Source: Caulobacteraceae bacterium
GTDB lineage: Bacteria > Pseudomonadota > Alphaproteobacteria > Caulobacterales > Caulobacteraceae
Assembly: GCA_947476325.1 (NCBI GenBank)
Contig: CANJPZ010000002.1
Span: 289,725 to 353,724, forward strand
DNA: 64,000 bases
Reading direction: 5' to 3'
Shown: piece by piece, positions 8,614 to 20,829 of the stretch
How positions within the stretch are numbered: the stretch's first letter is position 1
How the letters are laid out: the number at the start of each line of letters is the position of its first letter
Notes under the pieces: model-generated
The model's input: the letters and a program-made list of their open reading frames with translations, nothing else
Database searches by the model: none
What the model was told of the DNA's origin: nothing
Made by a program: the position numbers and the translations under genes

Positions 8614-10392
8614 CTATTTGATCGGCTGAACCGAGCGAATATGCAGTTCTTTCAACTGCTTGTCGCTGGCTCCTGAAGGCGCATTCATCAACAAATCCTC
8701 GCCCTGCTGGTTCAGCGGGAAGGCGATGACCTCACGAATGGCCTGCTCGCCGGCCAGCAGCATGACGATGCGATCGATGCCGGGCGCCAGACCGCCGTGG
8801 GGCGGCGCGCCATAGCGGAACGCGTTCAGCATGCCGCCAAACTGGCTTTCGACGACGTCGGCGCCATAGCCCGCGATAGCAAAGGCCTTCAGCATCAGCT
8901 CGGGCCTGTGGTTCCGGATCGCGCCGGAGCAAAGCTCGTAGCCATTGCAGACGATGTCGTACTGATAGGCCAGAACGTCGAGCGGGTCCTTGGTTTCAAG
9001 AGCTTCCAACTCGCCCTGCGGCATGGAGAACGGGTTGTGCGAGAAATCGACCCGCTTTTCGTCGGCATTCCACTCGTACATCGGAAAATCGACGATCCAG
9101 CAGAAATCGAACCGGCCCTCGGCGACGAGTCCCAGGTCAGTTCCAACCTTGGTACGGGCCGAACCGGCGAACTTCGAAAACACCGCCGGATCACCGGCCA
9201 CAAAGAAGGCGGCGTCGCCCGCGCCCATACCCAGCTGGGTCATGGCCGCATCCGTCCGCTCAGGACCCAGGTTCTTGGCCAGCGGGCCGCCCCAGGCGCC
9301 GCCATCCTCGCTCCAGAATATATAACCCAGCCCCGGCTGGCCTTCGCCCTGGGCCCAGGAATTCATGCGGTCGCAGAACGCTCTGGAGCCGCCCTTGGGA
9401 GCCGGAATGGCCCACACCGCATTCTTCGCCTCGGCGTCGAGAATGCGCGCAAAGATGCCAAAGCCGCCGCCCCGGAAGTGCTCGGAGACATCCTGCATCT
9501 TCAACGGGTTACGCAGATCCGGCTTGTCCGTACCGTACCATTGGATGGAGTCGCGATAGGCTATGCGCGGAAACGGATAGGGCGTGACCGACTTGCCGTC
9601 GGAAAACTCTTCGAACACACCGTGCAGAACAGGCTCAATCGCTGCAAAAACATCGTCTTGCGTGACAAAGCTCATCTCAACATCAAGCTGATAGAATTCC
9701 AGGCTGCGATCAGCGCGCAGGTCTTCATCACGGAAACAGGGGGCGATCTGGAAGTAACGGTCAAAGCCGGCCACCATCAGTAGCTGCTTGAACTGCTGCG
9801 GCGCCTGCGGCAGCGCATAGAACTTGCCCGAATGCAGTCGCGACGGCACCAGAAAGTCGCGCGCACCCTCGGGGCTCGACGCGGTCAGGATCGGGGTCTG
9901 AAACTCGGTGAACCCCTGCCCCACCATGCGGCGTCGGATGGAGTCAATGACTTTGGAGCGCAGCACGATGTTGCGATGGAGGGTCTCGCGGCGAAGATCC
10001 AGGTAGCGGTGTTTGAGACGTATCTCTTCCGGATAGTCCGGCTCGCCAAACACAGGCAACGGCAATTCGGCCGCCTCCGACAGCACTTCCAGGCCGCCGA
10101 CACGAATCTCGATCTCGCCGGTCGACAGGTTCGGATTGATGGCTTCGGCCGAGCGATTGACCACTTCGCCCTCAATGCGGATGACGCTCTCGGTGCGGGT
10201 GCGTTCGACCACGTCAAAGCCCGGCGTCGTCGGCGACAGCACCAACTGGGTCAGGCCATAGTGGTCGCGCAGATCGATGAACAGCAGGCCGCCGTGATCA
10301 CGCTTGCGGTGGATCCAGCCCGACAGACGCACGGCCTGGCCTGCGTCTTTTGCCCTGAGGGCGCCGCAGGTATGGGTGCGATAAACGTGCAT
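8614..10392 (-). CDS. aspS: Aspartyl-tRNA synthetase, probably non-discriminating (Asp/Asn)
   Basis: Class II aminoacyl-tRNA synthetase, 592 residues, full length for the bacterial type: OB-fold anticodon-binding domain (about 1-110), catalytic domain with motif 2 around [10 protein letters not shown], the inserted GAD domain (about 290-410) and motif 3 [13 protein letters not shown]. The OB fold has His at residue 33 in the RKRDHGG segment and GG in VGGLEVL. The corresponding residues in Pseudomonas aeruginosa AspRS (His31, Gly83) mark enzymes that also charge tRNA-Asn, which is then amidated by GatCAB. The frame extends to 10437, but the ATG at 10392 follows AAGG and gives the normal MHVYRTH start. 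Confidence 0.96.
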   Translation of the reverse strand: MHVYRTHTCGALRAKDAGQAVRLSGWIHRKRDHGGLLFIDLRDHYGLTQLVLSPTTPGFDVVERTRTESVIRIEGEVVNRSAEAINPNLSTGEIEIRVGGLEVLSEAAELPLPVFGEPDYPEEIRLKHRYLDLRRETLHRNIVLRSKVIDSIRRRMVGQGFTEFQTPILTASSPEGARDFLVPSRLHSGKFYALPQAPQQFKQLLMVAGFDRYFQIAPCFRDEDLRADRSLEFYQLDVEMSFVTQDDVFAAIEPVLHGVFEEFSDGKSVTPYPFPRIAYRDSIQWYGTDKPDLRNPLKMQDVSEHFRGGGFGIFARILDAEAKNAVWAIPAPKGGSRAFCDRMNSWAQGEGQPGLGYIFWSEDGGAWGGPLAKNLGPERTDAAMTQLGMGAGDAAFFVAGDPAVFSKFAGSARTKVGTDLGLVAEGRFDFCWIVDFPMYEWNADEKRVDFSHNPFSMPQGELEALETKDPLDVLAYQYDIVCNGYELCSGAIRNHRPELMLKAFAIAGYGADVVESQFGGMLNAFRYGAPPHGGLAPGIDRIVMLLAGEQAIREVIAFPLNQQGEDLLMNAPSGASDKQLKELHIRSVQPIK

Positions 10393-10478
10393 GAGACCTT
10401 GAATTCCACCAAGTTTTCGGGAGGCGGAAGGGCGCATGGGCGAGCCCCGATGTCAAGGTTCAGAACGCGCGCGGGCTC

Positions 10479-11348
10479 CTAGATCTGGGGCACGGCCAGC
10501 ACGGGTCTGGCCGCCTTGCGCACGACCTGCTCAGTCGTGGAGCCGCGCAGGGCGTCAAGGAAGCCCTGACGACCCTGGGTGGCCATGACGATCAAACCGG
10601 GGTCGGCGAGATTGGCCGTTTCCAGCACCCCTTCGACCACGGAACCGTCCAGGGTAACCTGCGTGGCCCGGGCGCCAGCGCGTGCTGGCAGCGACGGTGG
10701 ACTTCCGCCGACATGCAGCAAGGTGAATTCGACCGACGGTTCGTCAAGCACTTCAGCCATGGCGCAGGCTAGGTCGAAGGCCCGGCCCGGATCGGGATGA
10801 AAATCAACCGGCAGCAGCACCTTTCCAAGGTTCACCGCGCCAGTCTGACCGTTGACGATTCCCCGGCCGGTATTGGGTACGAATAGGGTCGGAGTCCGCG
10901 CTTCGCGGGCCAGATCGGCGGCAACGGATCCCTTGACCCAGAGATCCAGGCCGTCGCGGGAATGGGTACCCAGCACGATCAGGTTGCAGTCATGTCGCTC
11001 GACGTATTTGGCGATTCCATGAGCCGGGTGGGCGCCGGCCAGATCGGCCTTCATGACCCGCACGCCCAATGTATCGAAAACTGCATCTTCGGTGGCCCAA
11101 TCCGGCAGCATGCCCCATTTGGCGAGCAGGGCCCGAACCTTTGGGAATTGTTCCCACTCGTAGCCAGCGGCTGATCCGTCAGGCGCCGCATGGACAATGG
11201 TCAAGTGACCCTTGGCCGCTACAGCCAGCCGGACGGCGTGGGCAAAGGCCGGAAAAGCTTCCGGCGAAAAATCGGTCGGGTGCAGGATGTGGCTGAAAAC
11301 TGACGCCGCCGGCGCCGGTGAAGATGAAGAAGCAAGCGAAGGCGCCAT
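10479..11348 (-). CDS. Tandem universal stress protein (UspA family)
   Basis: Two UspA domains in one 289-residue chain. The first (about 18-150) starts ILHPTDFSPEAF and ends with the ATP-loop type sequence LIVLGTHSRDGLDLWVKGSVA; the second (about 170-289) starts VLLPVDFHPDPG and has IVMATQGRQGFLDALRGSTTE. The GxxG-9x-G(S/T) pattern in both suggests nucleotide binding. The family is cytoplasmic and induced by stress or growth arrest; the individual role here is unknown. I chose the ATG at 11348 (GGAA upstream) over two upstream in-frame starts without a ribosome-binding site. aspS begins 86 nt downstream. Confidence 0.88.
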   Translation of the reverse strand: MAPSLASSSSPAPAASVFSHILHPTDFSPEAFPAFAHAVRLAVAAKGHLTIVHAAPDGSAAGYEWEQFPKVRALLAKWGMLPDWATEDAVFDTLGVRVMKADLAGAHPAHGIAKYVERHDCNLIVLGTHSRDGLDLWVKGSVAADLAREARTPTLFVPNTGRGIVNGQTGAVNLGKVLLPVDFHPDPGRAFDLACAMAEVLDEPSVEFTLLHVGGSPPSLPARAGARATQVTLDGSVVEGVLETANLADPGLIVMATQGRQGFLDALRGSTTEQVVRKAARPVLAVPQI

Positions 11349-11431
11349 GTGACGGTTCCGACCCATAAAAATAAGATGGGACCACAAGACGCCGACTCAG
11401 TCGCTTCAGCCTTGATCTGGCGCAATCGCCG

Positions 11432-12787
11432 TCAGCGCGGCCTCAACAGTCCGGCTAGCGCGATGGTCGTGTGGTCTTCCAGAAATGCCCCGATGATCTG
11501 GGCACCGACGGGCAAGCCCTCGGAGGACCTGCCCAGTGGCATGGCAGTGGCCGGGAGGTTGGCGACGGTCGCAATCCCTTGCCAGGCCAACTGATCTCCA
11601 TAGGGCGTCGACTCACCATCGATCAGAATGGTCCGCTCCGCCCAGGCGGTGTCCCGATCATTGTGCAGGAACGCGGGCGCGCCAAAAGCCGGTGCTATGA
11701 CTGCATCGAACGACCCAAAGAATTCCGCCCACTCACGACGCAGTCGCAACTGGGCGTCGAGCAGGTCCATCCAGTCATGGGCCGAAATCGGCGCACGGCC
11801 ATTCGGGTCACGCCTGGTTATGATGGTCAGCAGCATTTTCAGATACAGGCCATGGGCATTGGCCAGATCCGGCATCAGGTCGGACTCGCGTTCAACCCGT
11901 GCGCCGGCGCCTTCCAGCAAGGCGGCGACATCGCCGAGATGAGCCTTGATATCGCGCGAGGTTCCGGCCCTCGGATGGCTGTCGATAACCAGAACATTGA
12001 AATCGGCCAGCTTTTTGTGGCGGGGCTTGGGAAGCTTCAGACGATAGCCCTTGGCCGCTTCGCCATCGGGACCGGCGACAATATCCAGCGCCAGGGCCAG
12101 GTCGTCTGCGCATCGGGCCATGGGGCCAGGAACCGAAAGCTCGGATGGAGCAATATGCGCGCCGGCCAGGCTGTGGCCAGTGAAGGGTACGATAGCGTAA
12201 CTGGGCTTATGCCCGAAGACACCGCAAAAGGTCGCTGGGATGCGGATCGAGCCGCCGATATCCGAGCCCATTTCCAGTGGCACAAAACCGGCCGCCAGCG
12301 CCGCCGCACCGCCGCCCGATGAGCCGCCCGGGCTGCGGTTCAGGTCGTGGGGATTGTTGGTGCGGCCATACACTTCATTGTCGCTTTGCCAGTCAGCGAG
12401 CGACGGCGGCACGTTGGTCTTGCCCAGAATGATCGCGCCAGCGGCTTTCAGGCGCGCCACGACGGTAGCGTCCTTGTCGGCGCGGTGATCCTTGTTGCGC
12501 CCAAAACCCCAGGTGGTGGGCCAGCCCTCAAGGTCGTAGGATTCCTTGACCGTCATAGGCACGCCGAGCAGAGGGGCCTCTTCGCCTTTTGCCAGCAGCC
12601 CATCGGCGATCTTTGCGGCGGCGCGGGCGCGCTCAAAATCCCGCACCACCACAGCGTTGATCGGCCCATCCTGGGCCTCAATTCGCGCAATGGCCGCGTC
12701 AGCCAGCTCCAGCGCGCTAATCTTTTTCTTGCGAAGCGCCCTGGCCAGTTCGCCGGCAGTAGCGGTCGGATAATCGATGCTTTTCAT
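11432..12787 (-). CDS. Amidase signature-family hydrolase
   Basis: A 451-residue amidase signature enzyme, hydrolysing an amide of unknown identity. The Ser-cisSer-Lys triad is intact: Lys81 in VPMTVKES, Ser156 in GGSSGGG, Ser180 in SDIGGSIR, with the 24-residue spacing of the two serines seen in the family. It is not a GatA by context, as no gatC or gatB lies nearby. No signal peptide is seen, so it is presumably cytoplasmic. It lies between a Usp gene and dnaE, all on the same strand with gaps of 66-83 bp, so an independent promoter is possible. Confidence 0.9.
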   Translation of the reverse strand: MKSIDYPTATAGELARALRKKKISALELADAAIARIEAQDGPINAVVVRDFERARAAAKIADGLLAKGEEAPLLGVPMTVKESYDLEGWPTTWGFGRNKDHRADKDATVVARLKAAGAIILGKTNVPPSLADWQSDNEVYGRTNNPHDLNRSPGGSSGGGAAALAAGFVPLEMGSDIGGSIRIPATFCGVFGHKPSYAIVPFTGHSLAGAHIAPSELSVPGPMARCADDLALALDIVAGPDGEAAKGYRLKLPKPRHKKLADFNVLVIDSHPRAGTSRDIKAHLGDVAALLEGAGARVERESDLMPDLANAHGLYLKMLLTIITRRDPNGRAPISAHDWMDLLDAQLRLRREWAEFFGSFDAVIAPAFGAPAFLHNDRDTAWAERTILIDGESTPYGDQLAWQGIATVANLPATAMPLGRSSEGLPVGAQIIGAFLEDHTTIALAGLLRPR

Positions 12788-12853
12788 GGCGGCATATCAG
12801 CAGCAAACGCGCTGAATGCATAGTCGGTCTGCGCCCGATCCTGTAGAGACGCC

Positions 12854-16309
<3,456 letters not shown>

Positions 16310-16344
16310 GGCGTCCTAGCTCCCAGGAAATGACCGCCGGCGAA

Positions 16345-16434
16345 TCACGCCACCAGCTGCGCCGCTGAACATACCATCCAGACGAACCCGACGACCGATA
16401 CAAGCGCGGCCCCTTCGCGGATCAACAACCTCAT
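16345..16434 (-). CDS. sidA: SidA-like SOS-induced cell-division inhibitor (29-residue membrane peptide)
   Basis: A short frame of 29 codons: ATG at 16432-16434, a GGGGG Shine-Dalgarno-like sequence 8 nt upstream, TGA at 16345-16347. The product starts with a short basic stretch (MRLLIREG) followed by one continuous hydrophobic segment (about 9-27, with WMVCSAAQLV at its end) and no loops. Caulobacter crescentus SidA is known as a 29-residue single-pass inner-membrane protein that blocks division during the SOS response through FtsW/FtsN. The length, topology and an SOS box 24 bp upstream match that description; the identification is by these features and not by alignment. It lies 35 bp upstream of dnaE in the same direction. 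Confidence 0.8.
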   Translation of the reverse strand: MRLLIREGAALVSVVGFVWMVCSAAQLVA

Positions 16435-16457
16435 GACTTTGCCCCCAGGGAAATGAT

Positions 16458-16472
16458 GTTCTTGTATTGTTC
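16458..16472 (-). promoter_or_regulatory. LexA-binding SOS box (GTTC-N7-GTTC)
   Basis: The plus strand reads GTTCTTGTATTGTTC, an exact match to the alphaproteobacterial LexA direct repeat GTTC-N7-GTTC (GAAC-N7-GAAC on the coding strand). A second, imperfect half (GTTT) follows at the same 11-bp period at 16480-16483. The site is 24 bp upstream of the sidA-like ATG. A possible -35 (TTGACG, complement of 16493-16498) sits just upstream, so LexA would cover the -10/start region. The local AT-rich stretch stands out from its surroundings. Confidence 0.85.
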
Positions 16473-16542
16473 TTTTCATGTTTTGTTCTCACCGTCAAGC
16501 CGTTCGCGGCTGAAGCAGGAACGCCATCAAACTGGACGCAGA

Positions 16543-18642
16543 TCAGAACCGGCCGGAAACGCGCACGGTATATGATCTTGTGCCATAGCCGCCGTGTGCG
16601 CTGCGCGTCTCTATACTGGAGAGATTGGCGGGGAGCGCGCGATCGGGCGTGTAGAACCGCCGTTCACGGACTTCCGTCGGCAGCAGGACATCAGCCACGG
16701 TAAAGCGGGCGACAAGACCCTTGATTGCCGTGGTCTCGGCGAAGAGATCCAGATTTGGCTGCTGCCACTGGGTCGTCCGCAGTTCCTTCAGCCGGAAAAG
16801 CTGCGTGCTGTCGGCCCGCTCGTAGAGCACACCCCAGAGAAGCTTCATCTCCGGAAGAGGCTGACGGAAATCGAGCGAGTAGTTCCACTCGGTCTCGCCC
16901 GAAAAACGCCGGGACAGGCTCGTGGTCGGATCCTTGGCCCTGGTGTCCTGGACCTGACCGGTGACCCTGAGCGTTCCGCGCGGAACACCTACACGATCCA
17001 GCGGCGCCGTTATGTCGGCGCGCAAGCCGGACCTCGTACCTGTGCCGATGTTCCCTGGGCCATCGAAATGTCCGGCGATCGGAATCTGGTCCTGCACCGC
17101 GTCGACGCTGTCGTGGAAGGCCGAAAGAGTAACGACGGTCTTGGGGCCGAACCGGCGCTCCCACTCGATCTGCGTGCGCCAGGTTCGTTCCGGTTCAAGA
17201 TTTGGATTGCCGAGATCCGAGGTGCCATCGAACAGGGAAACCGCGCTTGCGAACTCTGTAAAATTCAGCTGGGCGACGTCCCGCTCGAGCAAAAAGCGCA
17301 ACTGATTTCCACCATTCGGGCTCCACGTCAGGTTCACCCGTGGCTTGATGAACGTGAAGGGGCGCTGCTGGGATGCATCGCCGGACTGGGTGATCCGCGA
17401 GTCTTCGAGGGTCAGGCTCGTCTCGAGCTTGAGAACCCGGGACACCTGCCAGAAATCGGCCACATACACTTCGCCGCGCAACTCCTCAACGCGCGTGACC
17501 GCAACCGGGATGATCGAGGGAACCGGGCCGGCGCCGACATCGACGGCGATATGCAGGGCGCTGTCCAGATAGTTGAAGGCGGCCTCGCCGCCGAAATCGA
17601 TCGCATGGGCATCCGAGGGCTTCCAGGTGAAGACGCCCCGGCCAACGCTCTCCCCGCTTTCGGAGGACCGCTGGATAAGCGTGTCGCGTTGCGTCCCGAT
17701 CGTCGGGCGAACCGTATAGCGCTCGTTTGAGCCCGTGCGGCGGCGCGAGGACAGCCCGATCAACTTGAAATGGGTCTGCGGCGACAAGCGATGCTCCCAG
17801 TCTCCGCCAAGTTCGCCGGCCCAAACCTTGTCGCCGACAACCTGACTGTCCTCGGTTCGGATCAGGACCCCCGCTGCGTTTTCGGTCTCCGAATAGGTTT
17901 TCCGGCTGTCTCGCGAGGGAATGAACTGGGCGTTTAGATTGAGGGTGTCGCTCGGGCCGGGTTTCCAGCCGGCCCGGCCGCTCAGCTTGTACTCCCAGTA
18001 ATCGCCCTGGAGGAATTCACTCCCCTGCTCGATCAGGGCTCCGCCGGCCGATTCCAGGCGCTTTTCATATTCTATCCGCCCGCGCCGGGACGGCTGGGCC
18101 TGCAGAGCAAGGCTGATGTTGGCGTCGGAGAGCTTGAAGGCGCTGGTGGCCGACAGAACCGGGTTGATGCTGCCGGACGGGTCCAGGTAGCCCGCCTGTA
18201 CGACGAAGGTGTTGGTCGATCCCGTCACGCGGGGGCGAAGGCGAACATCGACAAGCAGGGTCTGACCGCGCAGGTCAGCTCCATCGAGACCGCCGGAATA
18301 GAGATCGACGCTCTGCACGTCGCGGGCCGAAATCCGGGCCAGTTGTTCGGACAGCGGTGTCTTGGAACTCGGACGCTCGCCGTTGATCAGCACATTCCCA
18401 GCAGCCCCGCCAAAGCCCCGACGATCTTCACCGTTGTCCAGGGTAAAGCCCGGAACCCGACGCACCATGTCCTCCGCGTTGACCGGGTTGAAGGCGGAAA
18501 AGTAGTCCGCCGCGAAGGACTGGGCGGCGGCCGGTGCGGGAGACTGGGCAAAAGCCGGGCTGCCCCAGGCTGCCGTTATCGCTGCGCCCAGCAGCAAGGC
18601 AAGGACGCGCGCGCCTCTTGGCCTAGGGACGAGGCGATTCAT
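16543..18642 (-). CDS. TonB-dependent outer-membrane receptor
   Basis: A 699-residue outer-membrane beta-barrel protein. A signal peptide ends near PAFAQSP; a plug domain (about 40-140) contains VRRVPGF, RGFGG, VLINGERP and ISARDVQSVDLYSG; the rest is rich in alternating aromatic/polar strands and ends in aromatic Phe (VRVSGRF), the usual barrel signature. I see no clear TonB box and no FecR/sigma partner. The ligand is unknown; such receptors are abundant in Caulobacteraceae, where they import carbohydrates, siderophores or metals. It begins head-to-head with the PPOX gene, with about 170 bp between. Confidence 0.88.
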   Translation of the reverse strand: MNRLVPRPRGARVLALLLGAAITAAWGSPAFAQSPAPAAAQSFAADYFSAFNPVNAEDMVRRVPGFTLDNGEDRRGFGGAAGNVLINGERPSSKTPLSEQLARISARDVQSVDLYSGGLDGADLRGQTLLVDVRLRPRVTGSTNTFVVQAGYLDPSGSINPVLSATSAFKLSDANISLALQAQPSRRGRIEYEKRLESAGGALIEQGSEFLQGDYWEYKLSGRAGWKPGPSDTLNLNAQFIPSRDSRKTYSETENAAGVLIRTEDSQVVGDKVWAGELGGDWEHRLSPQTHFKLIGLSSRRRTGSNERYTVRPTIGTQRDTLIQRSSESGESVGRGVFTWKPSDAHAIDFGGEAAFNYLDSALHIAVDVGAGPVPSIIPVAVTRVEELRGEVYVADFWQVSRVLKLETSLTLEDSRITQSGDASQQRPFTFIKPRVNLTWSPNGGNQLRFLLERDVAQLNFTEFASAVSLFDGTSDLGNPNLEPERTWRTQIEWERRFGPKTVVTLSAFHDSVDAVQDQIPIAGHFDGPGNIGTGTRSGLRADITAPLDRVGVPRGTLRVTGQVQDTRAKDPTTSLSRRFSGETEWNYSLDFRQPLPEMKLLWGVLYERADSTQLFRLKELRTTQWQQPNLDLFAETTAIKGLVARFTVADVLLPTEVRERRFYTPDRALPANLSSIETRSAHGGYGTRSYTVRVSGRF

Positions 18643-18811
18643 GATGCGGCTTCCGGTTATGGTTTTGGTTTGAATGGGAGCCTAACTGTCGCGGCACGCG
18701 AAACAAGCAACCACCGCGTTTAATGACGCCGGCGCAAAGCGCGCTTGCACAGTGGCGCGCTTGGGCCTGGCCTGCCTAAGATCAAGCGGGATGAACGCGA
18801 GAGACCCGGCG

Positions 18812-19414
18812 ATGACCAACTCTGCTATCTACAATGCCGGTAGCCGCGCCCTGCAGGACGCGTTTGGCAGCCGGGACCTGGCCGACACGCTTGAATATCT
18901 GGTACGCACAGAATTTACCGGCGACGATGCCGCCTTCATCGAAAACTCCATCTACTTCTTTCTGGCCACCGCCGACGATCACGGCCGCCCGGACGTCTCG
19001 TTCAAGGGTGGCCCGGCGGGTTTCGTCAAGGTCACCGGCCCGGCCGAACTGGCTTTCCCCGACTATGACGGCAACGGCATGTTCAAGAGCCTGGGCAATC
19101 TGACGGTCAACCCTGAAGTCGGCCTGCTGTTCATCGCCATGCACGGACGGCCCCGGCGCCTAAGGGTGAACGGAACCGCGACGATCCTGCGCGAGGATCC
19201 CTTGATGTCGCAAACTGTGGGCGCCCAGATGATTATCCGGGTGCAGGCTCGCGCCATCTTTCCCAACTGCCCGCGCTATATTCCCCGCCTGGAGCTGACT
19301 GAACCGTCCCCTTACGCCCCCTCGCCCGGCGCCGAGCCTGTCGAGCCCGACTGGAAGGGGTTTGACGTGTTCAAAGACCACGTACCGCCCCGCCGCCCGA
19401 CCTTTCGCGGTTAG
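18812..19414 (+). CDS. Pyridoxamine 5'-phosphate oxidase-like (PPOX class) FMN-binding protein
   Basis: A 200-residue split-barrel flavoprotein-like sequence. The PPOX fold is indicated by YFFLATADDHGRPDVSFKGG at about 50-70, LTVNPEVGLLFIA and the RLRVNGTATI strand. The reaction is not known; such proteins are often F420/FMN-dependent reductases of small molecules. Three in-frame ATG or GTG starts exist; the ATG at 18812 has GAGAGA 8 nt upstream, while the one at 18791 abuts GCGGG with no spacing. The GNAT gene starts 10 nt downstream, so the two form a pair. Confidence 0.8.
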   Translation: MTNSAIYNAGSRALQDAFGSRDLADTLEYLVRTEFTGDDAAFIENSIYFFLATADDHGRPDVSFKGGPAGFVKVTGPAELAFPDYDGNGMFKSLGNLTVNPEVGLLFIAMHGRPRRLRVNGTATILREDPLMSQTVGAQMIIRVQARAIFPNCPRYIPRLELTEPSPYAPSPGAEPVEPDWKGFDVFKDHVPPRRPTFRG

Positions 19415-19424
19415 GATCTGGCTT

Positions 19425-19886
19425 ATGACCTTCGACCTCAGCATCCGTCCCGCGCGCCCCGAAGAGCGCCTCGAGCTTATCGAACTGCAACGCCGCGCGT
19501 CGCTGGCCAATCCGGGCGACCGCGAGGTTCTGCTGGCGCATCCAGAGGCCATCGACCTGCCGTCGGCCATGATTGAGCTGGGCGATGTTCTGGTGGCGGA
19601 ACGCGATGGCGTGCGCCTTGGCTTTGCCGCTATCGCCCCGCGGGACGACGGCCAGATCGAACTGGACGGCCTGTTCACCGAGCCCGCCAACTGGAATGGC
19701 GGCGTCGGCCGCGCACTGGTCCGCGCCGCCGGCGAGCTTTCCCGCTCTCGCGGCGCCGGCATCCTTCATGTCATCGGCAACCCGCACGCCCTAGGCTTCT
19801 ACGAACGCTGCGGATTCATCGCGGTTGGTGAGTTCAAGACCCAGTTTGGCGTTGGCGTCCTGATGACGCTCGACCTGGGCCGCTGA
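19425..19886 (+). CDS. GNAT family N-acetyltransferase
   Basis: A 153-residue acetyl-CoA-dependent acetyltransferase of unknown substrate. The start of the domain is IRPARPEERLELIELQRRA; the acetyl-CoA-binding motif A is LDGLFTEPANWNGGVGRALV (VGRAL loop near residue 100), and the late GFYERCGF segment is the classic motif B. The ATG at 19425 is placed 8 nt after an AGGA. It follows the PPOX gene by 10 nt, suggesting co-transcription. Confidence 0.87.
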   Translation: MTFDLSIRPARPEERLELIELQRRASLANPGDREVLLAHPEAIDLPSAMIELGDVLVAERDGVRLGFAAIAPRDDGQIELDGLFTEPANWNGGVGRALVRAAGELSRSRGAGILHVIGNPHALGFYERCGFIAVGEFKTQFGVGVLMTLDLGR

Positions 19887-19889
19887 CGC

Positions 19890-20243
19890 CTAGGCCTCGA
19901 AGATCGTCTCGAACCCGCCGAAGATCAGGCGCTTTCCGTCGAACGGCATGTCTTTCATGCTGGCCGCGATACGGGGGTCGGCCATGACCTTGGCGTTGGT
20001 AACATCCCGCGCCTGACGCGAGGCGTGGACAATCCACGAGAATATCACCACCTCGTCATCCGTGGCGTTCACGGCCCTGGGAAACGACGTCACCTGTCCG
20101 TAGGGCACGTCTTCACCGGCACATTCGACATAGTTCAGCGCGCCATGCTCTTTCCAGACCGGGCCAGCGATCTCAGTGAGCGCCTTGTAGGCGTCCAGCT
20201 TGTCCTTTTTCACGGCCAGAACGAAACCATCGACATAGGTCAT
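19890..20243 (-). CDS. DUF1428 family protein
   Basis: A 117-residue protein that starts MTYVDGFVLAVKKDKLDAY and has the DUF1428 hallmarks (W/HGALNYVEC, FSWIVHASR, MKDMPFDGKRLIFGGFE). The fold is a ferredoxin-like alpha/beta barrel of the dimeric type; no activity is established. It is convergent with the GNAT gene, 3 nt apart, and downstream of the SRPBCC gene by 21 nt. DUF1428 and SRPBCC genes are commonly neighbours, so a shared operon is likely. Confidence 0.85.
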   Translation of the reverse strand: MTYVDGFVLAVKKDKLDAYKALTEIAGPVWKEHGALNYVECAGEDVPYGQVTSFPRAVNATDDEVVIFSWIVHASRQARDVTNAKVMADPRIAASMKDMPFDGKRLIFGGFETIFEA

Positions 20244-20264
20244 GGGCTTGCTTTTTTGTCCAAG

Positions 20265-20741
20265 TCAGAGGTTTCGGGCCAGGCGTTCCAGCTGGTCGGC
20301 ACACAGGCCCCAGCCTTCGTGGAAGCCCATCTTGTCGTGAGTGTCACGATCCTCTTTCGACCAGTGACGCACGCGGGCGGTGTAGCGGGTCTTGTCGCCC
20401 TCCTGTTCGAAGGTGAGGATGACCGTCATGAACGGCTTGGCCGAGGGCTGCCAGTCGCCGGTATAGGCGTCGGTGAACACCAGTTTGGCGTCGGGCAGAA
20501 CTTCCAGATAGCTGCCGAAATTCGGAAAATCCTTGCCGTCCGGCGAGCGCATGACGATGCGATTGCCGCCGCCAACGCGGACGTCAAGCTCGGCGACCGG
20601 CGTGGTCCACGGAGCCGGCGCAAACCATTGCTTCAACAACTCCGGATCGGTCCAGCAGCGGTAGAGCGCCTCGCGGGAGGCGTCCATGAGGCGGGTGAGA
20701 ACCAGCTCGTTGTCAGACATTGGCTTGGGTTCGGCAGACAT
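20265..20741 (-). CDS. SRPBCC (AHSA1-like) ligand-binding protein
   Basis: A 158-residue START/Bet v1-like protein of the AHSA1 group. Typical segments are TRLMDASREALYRCWTDPELLKQWF, VGGGNRIVMRSPDG and WHEGWGLCADQLE-type C-terminus (here FHEGWGLCADQLERL). Small-molecule binding is inferred from the fold; no ligand is known. The frame extends upstream, but the ATG at 20741 has a strong GGAAGGA 6-12 nt upstream. The DUF1428 gene follows in the same direction. Confidence 0.86.
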   Translation of the reverse strand: MSAEPKPMSDNELVLTRLMDASREALYRCWTDPELLKQWFAPAPWTTPVAELDVRVGGGNRIVMRSPDGKDFPNFGSYLEVLPDAKLVFTDAYTGDWQPSAKPFMTVILTFEQEGDKTRYTARVRHWSKEDRDTHDKMGFHEGWGLCADQLERLARNL

Positions 20742-20829
20742 GCTTTTCCTTCCCGCAGAGGATAGTTCCTGACCCAAGGACGCACAGACGGCGACGGGTC
20801 CGACAACCGGGCCTGAAAAATCGCCGGAC

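Noticed and set aside
16316..16498. 60-codon minus-strand frame overlapping the sidA-like gene in another phase
   Set aside because: It would start inside the SOS-box promoter region and has no ribosome-binding site; the 29-codon frame has better support.
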